Assembly: GCF_007786235.1 (NCBI RefSeq)
Contig: NZ_VNFK01000001.1
Coordinates: 124,001-188,000 of the forward strand
Direction of reading: 5' to 3'
From: Paenarthrobacter nitroguajacolicus
GTDB lineage: Bacteria > Actinomycetota > Actinomycetes > Actinomycetales > Micrococcaceae
Length of the DNA: 64,000 nucleotides
Shown here: in pieces, positions 43,791-53,465 of the stretch
Layout: each line of letters starts with the position of its first letter
Position numbering within the stretch: the first letter of the stretch is position 1
Position numbers and translations under genes: made by a program
The notes under the pieces: generated by a model
What the model was told of the DNA's origin: nothing
What the model saw: only the letters and a program-made list of their open reading frames with translations
Databases searched by the model: none

Positions 43791-45347
43791 ATGACATCCC
43801 TCGACACGCAAGGTGATCCCATCCTCTTGGAGATGCGCTCGATCACGAAGGAATTCCCAGGCGTGAAGGCCTTGTCGAATGTGAGCCTGCGCGTGATGGC
43901 CGGCGAAATCCACGCCATCTGTGGTGAGAACGGCGCTGGTAAATCAACGCTCATGAAGGTCCTGTCCGGCGTTTACGGGTATGGCAGCTACACGGGCGAC
44001 ATTGTGTACCAGGCCGAGACGCAGCAATTCAAGGACATCCGCGCAAGCGAAGCGGCCGGCATCGTGATCATCCACCAGGAACTGGCCTTGATCCCGGAAC
44101 TGTCCATCATGGAGAACATCTTCCTGGGCAATGAACCCACCAAGTGGGGAGTCATTGACTGGGCAGAAGCCCGCAAGCGTTCCCTGGAACTCCTGGCCCG
44201 CGTTGGCCTGCGGGAGGATCCCGATACCCCCATCAAGGAAATCGGCGTCGGCAAGCAGCAGCTGGTGGAAATCGCCAAGGCGCTGAACAAGTCCGTACGC
44301 CTGCTGATCCTGGACGAGCCAACTGCGGCCTTGAACGAGTCCGACTCCCAGCACCTGCTGGACCTGATCCTGGGCCTCAAAGGCAAGGGCATCACCTCGA
44401 TCATCATTTCCCACAAGCTCAACGAGATCGAACAGATTGCCGACGAGATCACCATCATCCGTGATGGCAAGTCGATCGAGACGCTGAACGTCAAGCGTGA
44501 CGGCGTGGACGAGGACCGCATCATCAAGGGCATGGTTGGCCGCACGCTCGAGTCCCGCTTCCCGGACCACGAACCAAAGATCGGCGAAGTGTTCTTCGAG
44601 GTCAAGGACTGGACAGTGGGCCACCCGCAGATCCAGGACCGCCTGATCTGCAAAGGCTCCAACTTCTACGTACGCCGCGGTGAAATCGTGGGGTTCGCCG
44701 GGTTGATGGGCGCAGGCCGTACGGAACTGGCGCGTTCGTTGTTCGGACACTCCTACGGTCGCTTCATCAAGGGCCAGGTCTACAAGGACGGCAAGCAGGT
44801 CAACCTCAGGTCCGTCAAAGCTGCGATCGACGCCGGCCTGGGCTACGTCACCGAGGACCGTAAGTCTTTGGGATTGAACCTGCTGGATGACATCAAGACC
44901 ACCACTGTTTCTGCGGCGCTGAACAAAATCAGCAACTACTCGGTGGTGGATACCCGCAAGGAATTCTCCGTTGCCGAGGAGTACCGGAAGTCGCTGCGGA
45001 CCAAGACCCCGTCGGTGGAGGAAGGCGTAGCCAAGCTCTCCGGCGGCAACCAGCAAAAAGTAGTGCTGGCCAAATGGATGTTCACCGATCCCGACCTCCT
45101 GATCCTGGACGAACCCACCCGCGGAATCGACGTTGGTGCCAAGTACGAGATCTACGGCATCATCCAGAGGCTCGCAAACCAGGGCAAGGGAGTGATTGTC
45201 ATTTCCTCGGAACTCCCGGAGCTCCTGGGCCTGTCCGACCGCATCTACACCATCTTTGAAGGCGCCATCACCGGCGTCCTGGACAAGAACGAAGCAAGCC
45301 AGGAAAGCCTCATGAAGCTCATGACTTCCGCCCGCAAAACCGCCTGA
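43791..45347 (+). CDS. mmsA: Multiple-monosaccharide ABC importer ATP-binding protein
   Basis: Two-domain sugar ATPase of 518 residues. Domain 1: Walker [10 protein letters not shown], Walker [13 protein letters not shown]. Domain 2: degenerate Walker [10 protein letters not shown], signature [14 protein letters not shown], Walker [15 protein letters not shown]. Matches the GguA/XylG group that drives uptake of xylose, arabinose, galactose and related sugars. GGAGG and AAGGG lie upstream of ATG 43791. First gene of the importer operon, under the ROK operator. Confidence 0.92.
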   Translation: MTSLDTQGDPILLEMRSITKEFPGVKALSNVSLRVMAGEIHAICGENGAGKSTLMKVLSGVYGYGSYTGDIVYQAETQQFKDIRASEAAGIVIIHQELALIPELSIMENIFLGNEPTKWGVIDWAEARKRSLELLARVGLREDPDTPIKEIGVGKQQLVEIAKALNKSVRLLILDEPTAALNESDSQHLLDLILGLKGKGITSIIISHKLNEIEQIADEITIIRDGKSIETLNVKRDGVDEDRIIKGMVGRTLESRFPDHEPKIGEVFFEVKDWTVGHPQIQDRLICKGSNFYVRRGEIVGFAGLMGAGRTELARSLFGHSYGRFIKGQVYKDGKQVNLRSVKAAIDAGLGYVTEDRKSLGLNLLDDIKTTTVSAALNKISNYSVVDTRKEFSVAEEYRKSLRTKTPSVEEGVAKLSGGNQQKVVLAKWMFTDPDLLILDEPTRGIDVGAKYEIYGIIQRLANQGKGVIVISSELPELLGLSDRIYTIFEGAITGVLDKNEASQESLMKLMTSARKTA

Positions 45348-45391
45348 CCATTGGCCCAGCCTCGCCCCTTCCTGACACAAGGACCAAAACA

Positions 45392-46660
45392 ATGAACGCG
45401 CTCAAGAAGCTATTTGGTGGCAATACCCGCCAGTTCGGCATGATCTTCGCCCTGGTGGCACTTATCGTCTTCTTCCAGATCTTCACCGAGGGCCGCACCC
45501 TCACCCCCGGCAACGTGATCAACCTGTTCAACGGCAACTCCTACATCCTGATCCTGGCCATCGGCATGGTTCTGGTCATCATCGCCGGGCACATCGACCT
45601 TTCCGTAGGTTCCGTCGCCGCCTTCGTGGGCGTCTTCGTGGCGCTGGCCATGCGGGACTGGGGTTTCCCGTGGTGGGCAGGTGTCCTCTTCGGCCTGGTC
45701 CTGGGGGCAGTGATCGGCGCCTGGCAAGGATTCTGGGTGGCCTATGTGGGCATACCCGCCTTCATCGTGACCTTGGCCGGCATGCTCTTGTTCCGCGGCT
45801 TCAACCAGTTCGTCGGCAAGTCCAACACCATCCCCGTCCCCAAGGAGTTCCAGTTCCTGGGCTCCGGCTACCTGCCGGAAATCGGACCGGACACGGGCTT
45901 CAACAACCTCACCCTGCTGCTCGGCCTGATCGCTGTGGCTTTCGTGATCATCATGTCCCTGCGCGCCCGCGCCACCAACAAGGCACTGGGCGCCGACGTC
46001 CCCGAGCTGTGGGTAGAGGTCACCAAACTGGTCCTGATCTGCGGTGCCATCCTCTACGCCACATACTTGTTCGCCACCGGTCGCCCCGGTACTTCCTTCC
46101 CCATCCCAGGCCTGATCCTGGCCGTGCTGGTCCTCATCTACGGTTTCATCGCCGACAAGACCGTCCTCGGCCGCCATGTCTACGCCGTGGGTGGCAACCG
46201 CCACGCTGCTGAGCTGTCCGGCGTGCAGTCCAAGAAGGTCAACTTCCTGGTCATGATGAACATGTCCGTCCTGGCTGGCCTGGCAGGCATGATCTTCGTG
46301 GGCCGTTCCACTGCTTCGGGCCCGTTCGATGGTGTCGGTTGGGAACTGGATGCCATTGCAGCCGTCTTCATTGGTGGCGCTGCCGTTACCGGTGGCGTCG
46401 GTACCGTGATCGGCTCGATCGTTGGTGGCTTGGTCATGGCTGTCCTGAACAACGGCCTCCAGCTCCTGGGCGTAGGCGCCGACCTCACCCAGATCATCAA
46501 GGGCCTGGTGCTCCTGGCAGCCGTTGCCTTCGATGTCTACAACAAGTCCCAGGGCAAGCGGTCCATCACGGGCTTGCTGATGAAGAACTTCCAGCGCAAC
46601 AACGAAATCAAGCCCGACGAAACCACCTCCACCAAAGAGGTCATCTCCAAGGAAGCGTAA
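45392..46660 (+). CDS. mmsB: Multiple-monosaccharide ABC importer permease
   Basis: Inner-membrane permease of 422 residues in the XylH/GguB group. It has about 12 helices and the family motifs GMVLVIIAGHIDLSVGSVAAFVG near residue 70 and AVGGNRHAAELSGVQSKKVN around 268. A charged C-terminal tail (KPDETTSTKEVISKEA) ends the protein. It follows the ATPase gene by 44 bases. Confidence 0.93.
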   Translation: MNALKKLFGGNTRQFGMIFALVALIVFFQIFTEGRTLTPGNVINLFNGNSYILILAIGMVLVIIAGHIDLSVGSVAAFVGVFVALAMRDWGFPWWAGVLFGLVLGAVIGAWQGFWVAYVGIPAFIVTLAGMLLFRGFNQFVGKSNTIPVPKEFQFLGSGYLPEIGPDTGFNNLTLLLGLIAVAFVIIMSLRARATNKALGADVPELWVEVTKLVLICGAILYATYLFATGRPGTSFPIPGLILAVLVLIYGFIADKTVLGRHVYAVGGNRHAAELSGVQSKKVNFLVMMNMSVLAGLAGMIFVGRSTASGPFDGVGWELDAIAAVFIGGAAVTGGVGTVIGSIVGGLVMAVLNNGLQLLGVGADLTQIIKGLVLLAAVAFDVYNKSQGKRSITGLLMKNFQRNNEIKPDETTSTKEVISKEA

Positions 46661-46714
46661 TCCGCTTCCTGACAGACTCGCTCCACCCCACCCACACAGA
46701 AAGTGAACCAAGAT

Positions 46715-47812
46715 ATGCGAATGTTTGGTAAAGCAGGAAAGGCAGCAGCAGTCGCTGCCATCGCGGCACTGGCGCTGACAGCCTGCGGCCGCACTGACAG
46801 CGGCTCAAGCAGCAGCACAGCAGGCGGGGAAGCGTTCCCCAAGGACTCGCTGATCGGCGTCGCACTTCCGCAGAAGACCAGTGAAAACTGGGTCCTGGCG
46901 GAGAAGCTGTTCAACGACGGCCTCACGGGCGCCGGCTTCAAGGCCGACGTACAGTTCGCCAACGGCGGCGTTTCCGAGCAGCAGAACCAGATCAGCGCCA
47001 TGGTCACCAAGGGCGCCAAGGTCATCATCGTCGGTGCCATCGACGGTGCGCAGCTCGGCACACAGCTCCAGCAGGCCAAGGACTCCGGCGCCACCGTCAT
47101 CGCCTACGACCGTCTGCTCCTCAACACCGAGAACGTGGACTACTACGTGGCCTACGACAACTTCAAGGTTGGTGAGCTGCAGGGCCAGGCACTGCTGGAC
47201 GGCATGAAGGCCAAGAAGGCCTCCGGCCCGTACAACATCGAACTTTTCGCCGGCTCCCCGGATGATGCCAACGCGAAGGTCTTCTTCGACGGCGCCATGA
47301 GCGTCCTGAAGCCGAAGATCGACGACGGCACCCTCAAGGTTGTCTCCGGCCAGACTTCGTTCGAGCAGGCTGTTACCCAGGGTTGGAAGGCAGAAAACGC
47401 CCAGCGTCGCGCTGACACGCTGCTCACCGGCAGCTACGGCACCGCTTCCCTGGACGGCGTCCTCTCCCCGAACGACACCCTGGCCCGTGCAGTGCTGACG
47501 TCCGTCAAGGCCGCCGGCAAGCCGCTCCCCGTCGTGACCGGCCAGGACTCCGAAGTTGAGTCCGTGAAGTCGATCATCGCCGGCGAGCAGTACTCCACCA
47601 TCAACAAGGACACCCGCAAGCTCGTTGAGCACGCCATCACCATGGTGAAGGACCTCCAGGCCGGCAAGGAACTGGAGATCAACGACAAGGACTCCTACAA
47701 CAACGGCGTCAAGACCGTCCCGGCTTACCTCCTGCCCCCGCAGATCGTGACCCTGGAGAACGTCAAGACGGCCTACGTTGACGATCCGGTACTTGGCCCG
47801 ATCACCAAGTAA
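46715..47812 (+). CDS. chvE: Multiple-monosaccharide ABC importer binding lipoprotein
   Basis: 365 residues. Signal peptide with lipobox ALTACG, then the periplasmic-binding-like fold (DSLIGVALPQKTSENWVLAEK, IIVGAIDGAQLGTQLQQAKD, VIAYDRLLLNTENVDYYVAYDN). ChvE-like proteins bind several aldoses. ATG at 46715 is taken; a GTG at 46703 and an ATG at 46721 are alternatives. Third gene of the importer operon, followed by a terminator. Confidence 0.92.
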   Translation: MRMFGKAGKAAAVAAIAALALTACGRTDSGSSSSTAGGEAFPKDSLIGVALPQKTSENWVLAEKLFNDGLTGAGFKADVQFANGGVSEQQNQISAMVTKGAKVIIVGAIDGAQLGTQLQQAKDSGATVIAYDRLLLNTENVDYYVAYDNFKVGELQGQALLDGMKAKKASGPYNIELFAGSPDDANAKVFFDGAMSVLKPKIDDGTLKVVSGQTSFEQAVTQGWKAENAQRRADTLLTGSYGTASLDGVLSPNDTLARAVLTSVKAAGKPLPVVTGQDSEVESVKSIIAGEQYSTINKDTRKLVEHAITMVKDLQAGKELEINDKDSYNNGVKTVPAYLLPPQIVTLENVKTAYVDDPVLGPITK

Positions 47813-47833
47813 CTGATCACCCAGTAATACAGC

Positions 47834-47866
47834 AAGCCCCGGTCCGCATCTTGCGGGCCGGGGCTT
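47834..47866 (+). terminator. Terminator of the monosaccharide importer operon
   Basis: 15-bp stem AAGCCCCGGTCCGCA/TGCGGGCCGGGGCTT with one G-U pair and a TCT loop, 22 bases after the chvE-like stop, followed by TCGCTTGCT. Short loop and G/C-rich stem are typical. Confidence 0.85.
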
Positions 47867-47879
47867 TCGCTTGCTCAGG

Positions 47880-47966
47880 TTCTGCTGGATCATCGAGCCC
47901 CGGTGCGGGCCAGAACTCCGGAATTCGGGGTTCCGGATAACAGCGAAAGTGAATGATCCAGCAGAA
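47880..47966. repeat. Large nested palindrome between the sugar importer and the MacB-like locus
   Basis: Perfect 14-base outer arms TTCTGCTGGATCAT (47880-47893) and ATGATCCAGCAGAA (47953-47966), with an inner imperfect palindrome around GGAATTCGG. About 87 bases. It directly follows the importer terminator. Function unknown; it may be a further intergenic repeat. The remaining 128 bases up to 48094 hold no gene. Confidence 0.6.
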
Positions 47967-48094
47967 TTCGTGATCTCAGGCTTTCACAGCCCACGCATAG
48001 CTTTGGCTGGTGTGCCGCACAGCAGCACTGCGCAGTCTTGGATCTGCAACCCACGTCCTGTGGGCACACAATCTTGCAGGTCCAAAGGAGAAAC

Positions 48095-49528
48095 GTGAGC
48101 GTCCTTGCCCGAAGCGTAGGCAATGCCTTCCGCAACAACATCAGAACGGCGGCGGTCGTGGCCGTGCTGGCCGTAGCCATCGGCCTGGCCTTGGCAATGC
48201 TGGTGGCCAACCAGGCCGTAGGTGCCAAAGTCCAGGAGCTCAATGCCTCCGTGGGAACCACGCTGACGGTGAACCCGGCTGGCGGCCAGGGATTCGAAGG
48301 CGGCGGCGAACCACTCACGACGGCGGAAGCTGAGACTGCGGCGTCGGTCGCCAACGTGACCTCCGTGGTGGGCACCAAGGCGCTCCGTCTCCAGACGGCA
48401 ACCACGGGGACCACGGATTCAACAACCGGCAGCACCCAGCAGGGCCCTGGCGGCGGTTTCGGTCCGGGAGGCCAGCAGGCGACGGTCAGTACCAACCTGA
48501 CTGCTGCCGTCGACGCCGGTACGCTGGGCAACCGCAACAACGCGAGCGGCACCACCGGAGCCCAACCCGCACGCACGCTCCCGATCACCGCGACGGGCAT
48601 TGGCGCCGAGGTGGACAGCACCGGCAAGGCCTTGGAGATTACCAGCGGCACCGGTTTGGGCGACTACACAACCTCTGAAGCGAAGGCCTTGGTAGGTACC
48701 TCGCTGGCAGAGAAGAACAACCTGACGGTCGGCTCCACCTTCACCATTCAGGACAAGACGTTTACCGTCACGGGAATCTTCGACGCCGGCACCACGTTCG
48801 GCAACAACGCCGTCTATGTCACCCTTCCCGAGGCCCAGGCACTGGCCGAAACCCCCGATGAACTTTCCACCATGATTGTCACGGTCAACAGCATGGAGAA
48901 CGTGGACAGCACCAAGACCGCCGTCCAGGAGGCGCTTGGCACGGACAAGGCCGATGTCACGCAGGGCCAGCGCAACCTCGAAACCGCGGTCAGCTCCCTC
49001 GACAGCGTCAAGAACATTTCCATGATCGCGTTCATCGCCGCCCTCGCCACGGCCGGAATCATCATCCTGCTCATCATGGTGATGCTGGTCCGCGAGCGCC
49101 GTCGCGAAATCGGCGTCCTGAAGGCCATCGGCGCCCGGAACCGGACCATCGGACTGCAGTTCGTACTCGAGTCGTTGGTTCTGGTGGCCCTGGGCAGCGT
49201 AGTGGGTGCGGTGATCGCTTCATTGGCCAGCGGCGGCATCGCTTCCGCTCTCATCAGTTCAAATACAAGCACGACGGCGGCCCCCACCACCCAGCGCGGT
49301 GGGGGGCTCGCAGGGGCCATGCCGAACGGCGGTGGCATGCCCGGCGGCGGCCAAGGTGGTCCGTTCGGTGGCGCTTCCCAGCTACTCACCTCCGTCACGG
49401 CGAGCGTCTCCCCCGGCGTCCTCGCCGCAGGTATCGCCGCGGTGTTCGCGGTGGCCATCATCGGCGCGCTTGTCCCTGCGTTGCTGACTGCCCGCATCCG
49501 TCCCATCGAAGTACTCCGAGGAGAATAG
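48095..49528 (+). CDS. MacB/FtsX-type ABC permease with Gly-rich inserts
   Basis: 477 residues. N-terminal helix (TAAVVAVLAVAIGLALAMLV), large extracytoplasmic domain (MacB-PCD-like), then three helices; the cytoplasmic-side motif RERRREIGVLKAIGARNRTIG is typical. Two low-complexity inserts stand out: a Thr/Gly/Gln stretch near residue 125 and a Gly/Pro-rich, Met-containing loop near 410-440 (GGGLAGAMPNGGGMPGGGQG). GTG at 48095 has AAAGGAG four bases upstream. It is followed 2 bases later by its ATPase. Confidence 0.88.
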   Translation: MSVLARSVGNAFRNNIRTAAVVAVLAVAIGLALAMLVANQAVGAKVQELNASVGTTLTVNPAGGQGFEGGGEPLTTAEAETAASVANVTSVVGTKALRLQTATTGTTDSTTGSTQQGPGGGFGPGGQQATVSTNLTAAVDAGTLGNRNNASGTTGAQPARTLPITATGIGAEVDSTGKALEITSGTGLGDYTTSEAKALVGTSLAEKNNLTVGSTFTIQDKTFTVTGIFDAGTTFGNNAVYVTLPEAQALAETPDELSTMIVTVNSMENVDSTKTAVQEALGTDKADVTQGQRNLETAVSSLDSVKNISMIAFIAALATAGIIILLIMVMLVRERRREIGVLKAIGARNRTIGLQFVLESLVLVALGSVVGAVIASLASGGIASALISSNTSTTAAPTTQRGGGLAGAMPNGGGMPGGGQGGPFGGASQLLTSVTASVSPGVLAAGIAAVFAVAIIGALVPALLTARIRPIEVLRGE

Positions 49529-49530
49529 CC

Positions 49531-50223
49531 GTGATTGAAGTCAAGGACCTGGTCCGTCAGTTCAAGTCCGGTGACCGGACCATCAAACCCGTCAACGGCG
49601 TGAGTTTCGAACTCGAAAAGGGTTCGCTGGCGTCAATCGTCGGCAAGAGCGGCAGCGGCAAAAGCACGCTGTTGTCCCTCTTGGGTGCGCTGGACAAACC
49701 CACTTCAGGAGACGTCGTCGTGGATGGCGTCAGCCTGGCGGGACTGCCGGATGGCAAGCTGACCGAGTACCGTCGCCGGGACATCGGCTTCGTGTTCCAA
49801 CAGTTCAACCTGATCCCCAACCTCAGCGCCGTGGACAACGTGATGCTGCCCATGGAGTTCGCCGGTGTCCGCAAGGCGGCCAGGTTGAAGCGGGCCAAGG
49901 AGCTGTTGGAGCAGGTTCAGCTGGATCCGGAGAAGCAGTCACGGCGGACCAACCGGTTATCCGGTGGAGAGCAGCAGCGTGTGGCGATTGCCCGGGCGCT
50001 GGCCAACGAGCCCAAGTTGATCCTCGCCGATGAGCCCACCGGAAACCTGGATGAGCAGACCGGCGAGCACATCATCGAACTGCTGAGTTCCCTGAGCCGA
50101 GACCACAACACCACCATCCTGGTGGTCACGCACGACCGCAGCCTGGCCCGGAAAACCGAACGCTGCTTCCGCCTTCAGCAAGGCAGGCTCACGGAGGAGG
50201 TCAGAACCGGATCGCGTCGATGA
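49531..50223 (+). CDS. MacB/LolD-type ABC ATP-binding protein
   Basis: 230 residues: Walker A GKSGSGKST, signature [15 protein letters not shown], Walker [14 protein letters not shown]-loop VTHDRS. Partner of the permease just upstream (GTG start 2 bases after its stop). Its last 23 bases overlap the end of the convergent permease gene, so the two loci may interfere transcriptionally. Confidence 0.92.
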   Translation: MIEVKDLVRQFKSGDRTIKPVNGVSFELEKGSLASIVGKSGSGKSTLLSLLGALDKPTSGDVVVDGVSLAGLPDGKLTEYRRRDIGFVFQQFNLIPNLSAVDNVMLPMEFAGVRKAARLKRAKELLEQVQLDPEKQSRRTNRLSGGEQQRVAIARALANEPKLILADEPTGNLDEQTGEHIIELLSSLSRDHNTTILVVTHDRSLARKTERCFRLQQGRLTEEVRTGSRR

Positions 50224-51382
50224 CCTTGACGCGCACCGCCACGAGCGCCGGAATGGCTCCAGCGAGTGCGCCCACCAGGACGGCGGCACCGAACCCCATC
50301 AGGGCGGCATCGATGGGGAAGGCAGGGTACTCGGTGAGTCCCGGCGCTACTTTCGACTCGATCCATGGATGCTTCACCACCGCGACCGCCAGCATGACAC
50401 CGGCCACACCGGCTACTGCGGTGGCCACCACGGATTCCATCATGACGCCAACAAAAATCCGGCCCGAGGTTGCTCCGAAGCTGCGACGGATGCCGATCTC
50501 CCGGACCCTGTAGCGCACGGTGACCATGGAGATGTTCAGCATTCCCACGGCGCCGAGCAACAGGACCAACCCGGCTACGCCGCCCACCACCAACTGCACG
50601 GGGGCCAAGGGATCGCCCCAGGCCGCGTAGTCCATGCGGTCGGCTTGGGCGTAGTAGCCGGGGAACTGGCCTTGGAGGTCGGCGGTGATCGCTGCTTTGA
50701 GTGCGTCGGCCTGCTCCTCGCCCACCCACATCTTGAACTGGGACATTTGCGCTTCCATCCCCGTCATGGCCGCACCCTCGCTGAGGATGAACGCGGACGG
50801 CGGCGTGTCCGGGTAGGCATCAGGGACGACGCCGATAATCACCGCCGTGGCCGGCTGGTCACCGGGGATTCTCACGGTTGGATGGGTGGTGAGGTTCGGC
50901 CTGCCGGCTTGGTTGTAGAAGGCCTCGGAAACCACGACGGCGGGTGCGAGCCTGTGACCGTCATCGGCGGCGAACCAACTTCCCTGCTGAAGTGGCACGC
51001 GATGGATGATGCCGTAGCCAACGTCCACGATGGTCATGCTGACGGCGGTCACACCACGGGGAAACTGAAAGCCGGCTTGCGTCTGACCGACGTGGGTGGA
51101 GGTGGTGATGCCGTAGCGCTGCTGGATCCCCTGGTACGCCTTCTCGAGTTTGGCCGGGTCCGGCGTGGTTGGTCCGTTGACGCTCAACGACAACGTTGCC
51201 ACGCGGCCGCCGTTTCGTTCAGACTGCACTTTGTAGCCCTCGCGGGCCAAATTCCCGACGCCCACCACGGAGGTTAGAGCGGCGACGGACAAGGCCACAC
51301 CAAGCAGGGCCAACAGGATGCGTACCTTGTTGATGCGGAGTTCCTGCCACGCTTCGACGAGGGTGGAGACCAAACCGGTCAT
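50201..51382 (-). CDS. MacB/FtsX-type ABC permease (second system)
   Basis: 393 residues: N-terminal helix (INKVRILLALLGVALSVAALTSVVG), MacB-PCD periplasmic-type domain and three C-terminal helices, with RYRVREIGIRRSFGATSGRIF on the cytoplasmic side. It lacks the Gly-rich insert of the convergent paralogue. ATG at 51382 overlaps the ATPase stop by 4 bases. Third gene of a fusion protein-ATPase-permease operon (MacAB-like). Confidence 0.9.
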   Translation of the reverse strand: MTGLVSTLVEAWQELRINKVRILLALLGVALSVAALTSVVGVGNLAREGYKVQSERNGGRVATLSLSVNGPTTPDPAKLEKAYQGIQQRYGITTSTHVGQTQAGFQFPRGVTAVSMTIVDVGYGIIHRVPLQQGSWFAADDGHRLAPAVVVSEAFYNQAGRPNLTTHPTVRIPGDQPATAVIIGVVPDAYPDTPPSAFILSEGAAMTGMEAQMSQFKMWVGEEQADALKAAITADLQGQFPGYYAQADRMDYAAWGDPLAPVQLVVGGVAGLVLLLGAVGMLNISMVTVRYRVREIGIRRSFGATSGRIFVGVMMESVVATAVAGVAGVMLAVAVVKHPWIESKVAPGLTEYPAFPIDAALMGFGAAVLVGALAGAIPALVAVRVKVIDAIRF

Positions 51383-52107
51383 GCCCTGACTCCTGCTGCT
51401 TGCGGTACCGACAATGCGGTCAGGACTCCGGAGTCCAGCCGGTAACAGGATCTGGCCAGGGCGGCCACGTTGGTGTCGTGCGTAATGGTGACCAGGGCTG
51501 CTGCGGTCTCCGTCGCAACGGTGTCCAGCAGTGCCATCACGGACTGGCCGGTTTCGACGTCAAGTGCACCGGTGGGCTCGTCGGCCAGAATAAGCCTGGG
51601 CTTGCGGACCAAAGCCCGGGCGATGGCCACGCGCTGCTGCTCACCACCGGACAACATGTTGGGCATGGTGCTGGCCCGGGCGGCCAGCCCCACGCGGTCC
51701 AGCATGTCCATGGCAATCTCACGGCGACGCCAGAACTCTTTGCCCTTGGCGTAGAAGAGCGGAGTGATCACGTTGTCCAGCGCACTGCGGCCGGGCAACA
51801 GGTTGAACTGCTGAAAGACGAAGCCCACGGTGGAACCGCGTAGGCGTGCACGGGCATTGTTGCCCAGCCGGTCCGCCGGTTGGCCCAGAAACTCGAGCTC
51901 ACCCGACGTTGGGACATCCAGCAGGCCGAGCAGGTTGAGCAGCGTGGATTTACCGCAACCGGAGCGACCCACGATGGCTGTATGGTCCCCGCTGTAGACC
52001 TCAAGGTCGATGCCACGGAGGATATGCAGCTGTTGCTCGTCCGGCAGCGTGACAGACCGGGTGACTGACCGCAGGCTGACGAGGGTTTCCTTGGAAGATT
52101 GCTGCAT
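51379..52107 (-). CDS. MacB/LolD-type ABC ATP-binding protein (second system)
   Basis: 242 residues: Walker [10 protein letters not shown], signature [15 protein letters not shown], Walker [14 protein letters not shown]-loop ITHDTN. It couples with the following permease (ATGA overlap) and is 5 bases after the membrane-fusion protein gene. The MacAB-type three-gene set probably exports a peptide, lipid or drug. Confidence 0.92.
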   Translation of the reverse strand: MQQSSKETLVSLRSVTRSVTLPDEQQLHILRGIDLEVYSGDHTAIVGRSGCGKSTLLNLLGLLDVPTSGELEFLGQPADRLGNNARARLRGSTVGFVFQQFNLLPGRSALDNVITPLFYAKGKEFWRRREIAMDMLDRVGLAARASTMPNMLSGGEQQRVAIARALVRKPRLILADEPTGALDVETGQSVMALLDTVATETAAALVTITHDTNVAALARSCYRLDSGVLTALSVPQAAGVRA

Positions 52108-52112
52108 GAGCT

Positions 52113-53207
52113 CTAACCCGCCGGAGCGAAGGCGACCTGGCCCGGTCCCATTATGGGGTTGGGAGCAGCAGGGGCACCTGGCACGAACTCGAGGACTTGC
52201 TCACCTTCGGCGAGACCGGAGGTCACTTCCACAACGTTTCCGTCATTGAGTCCCAGCTGGACCGTGCGCTGCTCAGGCGCAGCACCCGCTCCTCCCGGAC
52301 CTGCAATCCACACGATTCCGTCCTTCACACTGCCCTTGACCGAGGTCAGGGGGACGGTGACCACATCGGGTGCGACACCTGCGCTGACCGTCATGGTGGC
52401 ACCGAGACCGGCAAAGACTTCCTGATCAGCAGGGACTGCGCAGCTAAGCGTGCCCGTGGGAGAACCGCCCTCATCGGGTTGGCTTCCACCAGCAGGGCCT
52501 GCCGACGCTGCGCCGACGCCCATTCCTGCACCTCCGCCCGTGGCGGCCAAACCACCCGAGGCGGCACCGCCGTCGTCGGACGCATTGTTCTTGAGCGTCA
52601 CTTCCGTGCACTGGAACGGAGCCGGTCCACCCACCAAAGCGATTTCCGCTGGACCCGGTTTGCCGAGCAGGCGGTACTGCTGCGCCGCCGTGACAGAGCC
52701 AGCCACGGTGTACGTTCCGGGGTCGATCTTGCCCACGGACTCGCCCACGGTGACCTGCTGGTCGATGAGTGTAGTCAGGGACTGCAGCGTTCCAGCGCTC
52801 GGAGCCACGATGTTGAAGTAGTCGTACACAGGCTTCGGTGCGGTTGGTGTGCCGTCCTTGGACGTCTGCGTGGTGGTGACTGGCCGCTCGGCCTTGACCT
52901 GGAACAGGGCGTCGCCCTTCGCCACCGTGGCACCTTGCTCTACGAAGACCTTGATGACTTTGCCGGCCGAAGTACTCCGGACCGGTTCGGCGGCGTCACT
53001 CTGGACGGTGCCCTTGATTTCAACGGTGTTGGTGACGGTAGCCCGCGTCGCCGGGACCACAGGAATGTCCACTTGGGCCAGCGGCGCCGGCTCCGAGGCG
53101 GACGATTCCAGGCCATCCACAAAAGCGATCTTGACCAGAGCCACGGCGATAATCGCAAACACCAACAACCAGGCAACCGGCAAAATGACACGCCGAAAAG
53201 TACCCAT
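52113..53207 (-). CDS. Membrane-fusion (HlyD/MacA-like) protein
   Basis: 364 residues: N-terminal anchor helix (VILPVAWLLVFAIIAVALVKI), then a biotinyl-lipoyl-like and beta-barrel layout (EIKGTVQSDAAEPVRSTSAG, GKVIKVFVEQGATVAKGDAL). A Gly/Ala-rich linker lies near residue 240 (GGGAGMGVGAASAGPAGGSQ). ATG at 53207 with GGAG seven bases upstream. Gram-positive MacA-like proteins work with FtsX-type permeases without an outer-membrane channel. It heads the MacAB-like operon. Confidence 0.86.
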   Translation of the reverse strand: MGTFRRVILPVAWLLVFAIIAVALVKIAFVDGLESSASEPAPLAQVDIPVVPATRATVTNTVEIKGTVQSDAAEPVRSTSAGKVIKVFVEQGATVAKGDALFQVKAERPVTTTQTSKDGTPTAPKPVYDYFNIVAPSAGTLQSLTTLIDQQVTVGESVGKIDPGTYTVAGSVTAAQQYRLLGKPGPAEIALVGGPAPFQCTEVTLKNNASDDGGAASGGLAATGGGAGMGVGAASAGPAGGSQPDEGGSPTGTLSCAVPADQEVFAGLGATMTVSAGVAPDVVTVPLTSVKGSVKDGIVWIAGPGGAGAAPEQRTVQLGLNDGNVVEVTSGLAEGEQVLEFVPGAPAAPNPIMGPGQVAFAPAG

Positions 53208-53465
53208 CCCTGCTCCATATCGGTAACTCCCCACAGAACCTCTGCGAGGGATGATTGCCTAAGCCTAAGCGAGGAATTTCATGGCGCCGGGCATTCCTGT
53301 GACTTGACAGAATGCTTACTGTGTCGGGATTCCAGAGCGAGCCGGGCGTCATCGAAGCACTTCGCGGACCCACTGAAGGCCTTCCGCCTCCCGTTTCCAC
53401 CTTCCCCGGCCGCTTTCCAAACGACGCTGCCAAAGCCTTAAGACTCGCTTTCGAGAAATGAGAGG
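53208..53465. other. Divergent intergenic region, 258 bases, no gene
   Basis: It must hold promoters for the fusion-protein operon and the oxidoreductase gene. A TTGACA (near 53304) with ACTGTG about 17 bases on is a weak candidate for a rightward promoter. Nothing else is evident. Confidence 0.35.
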
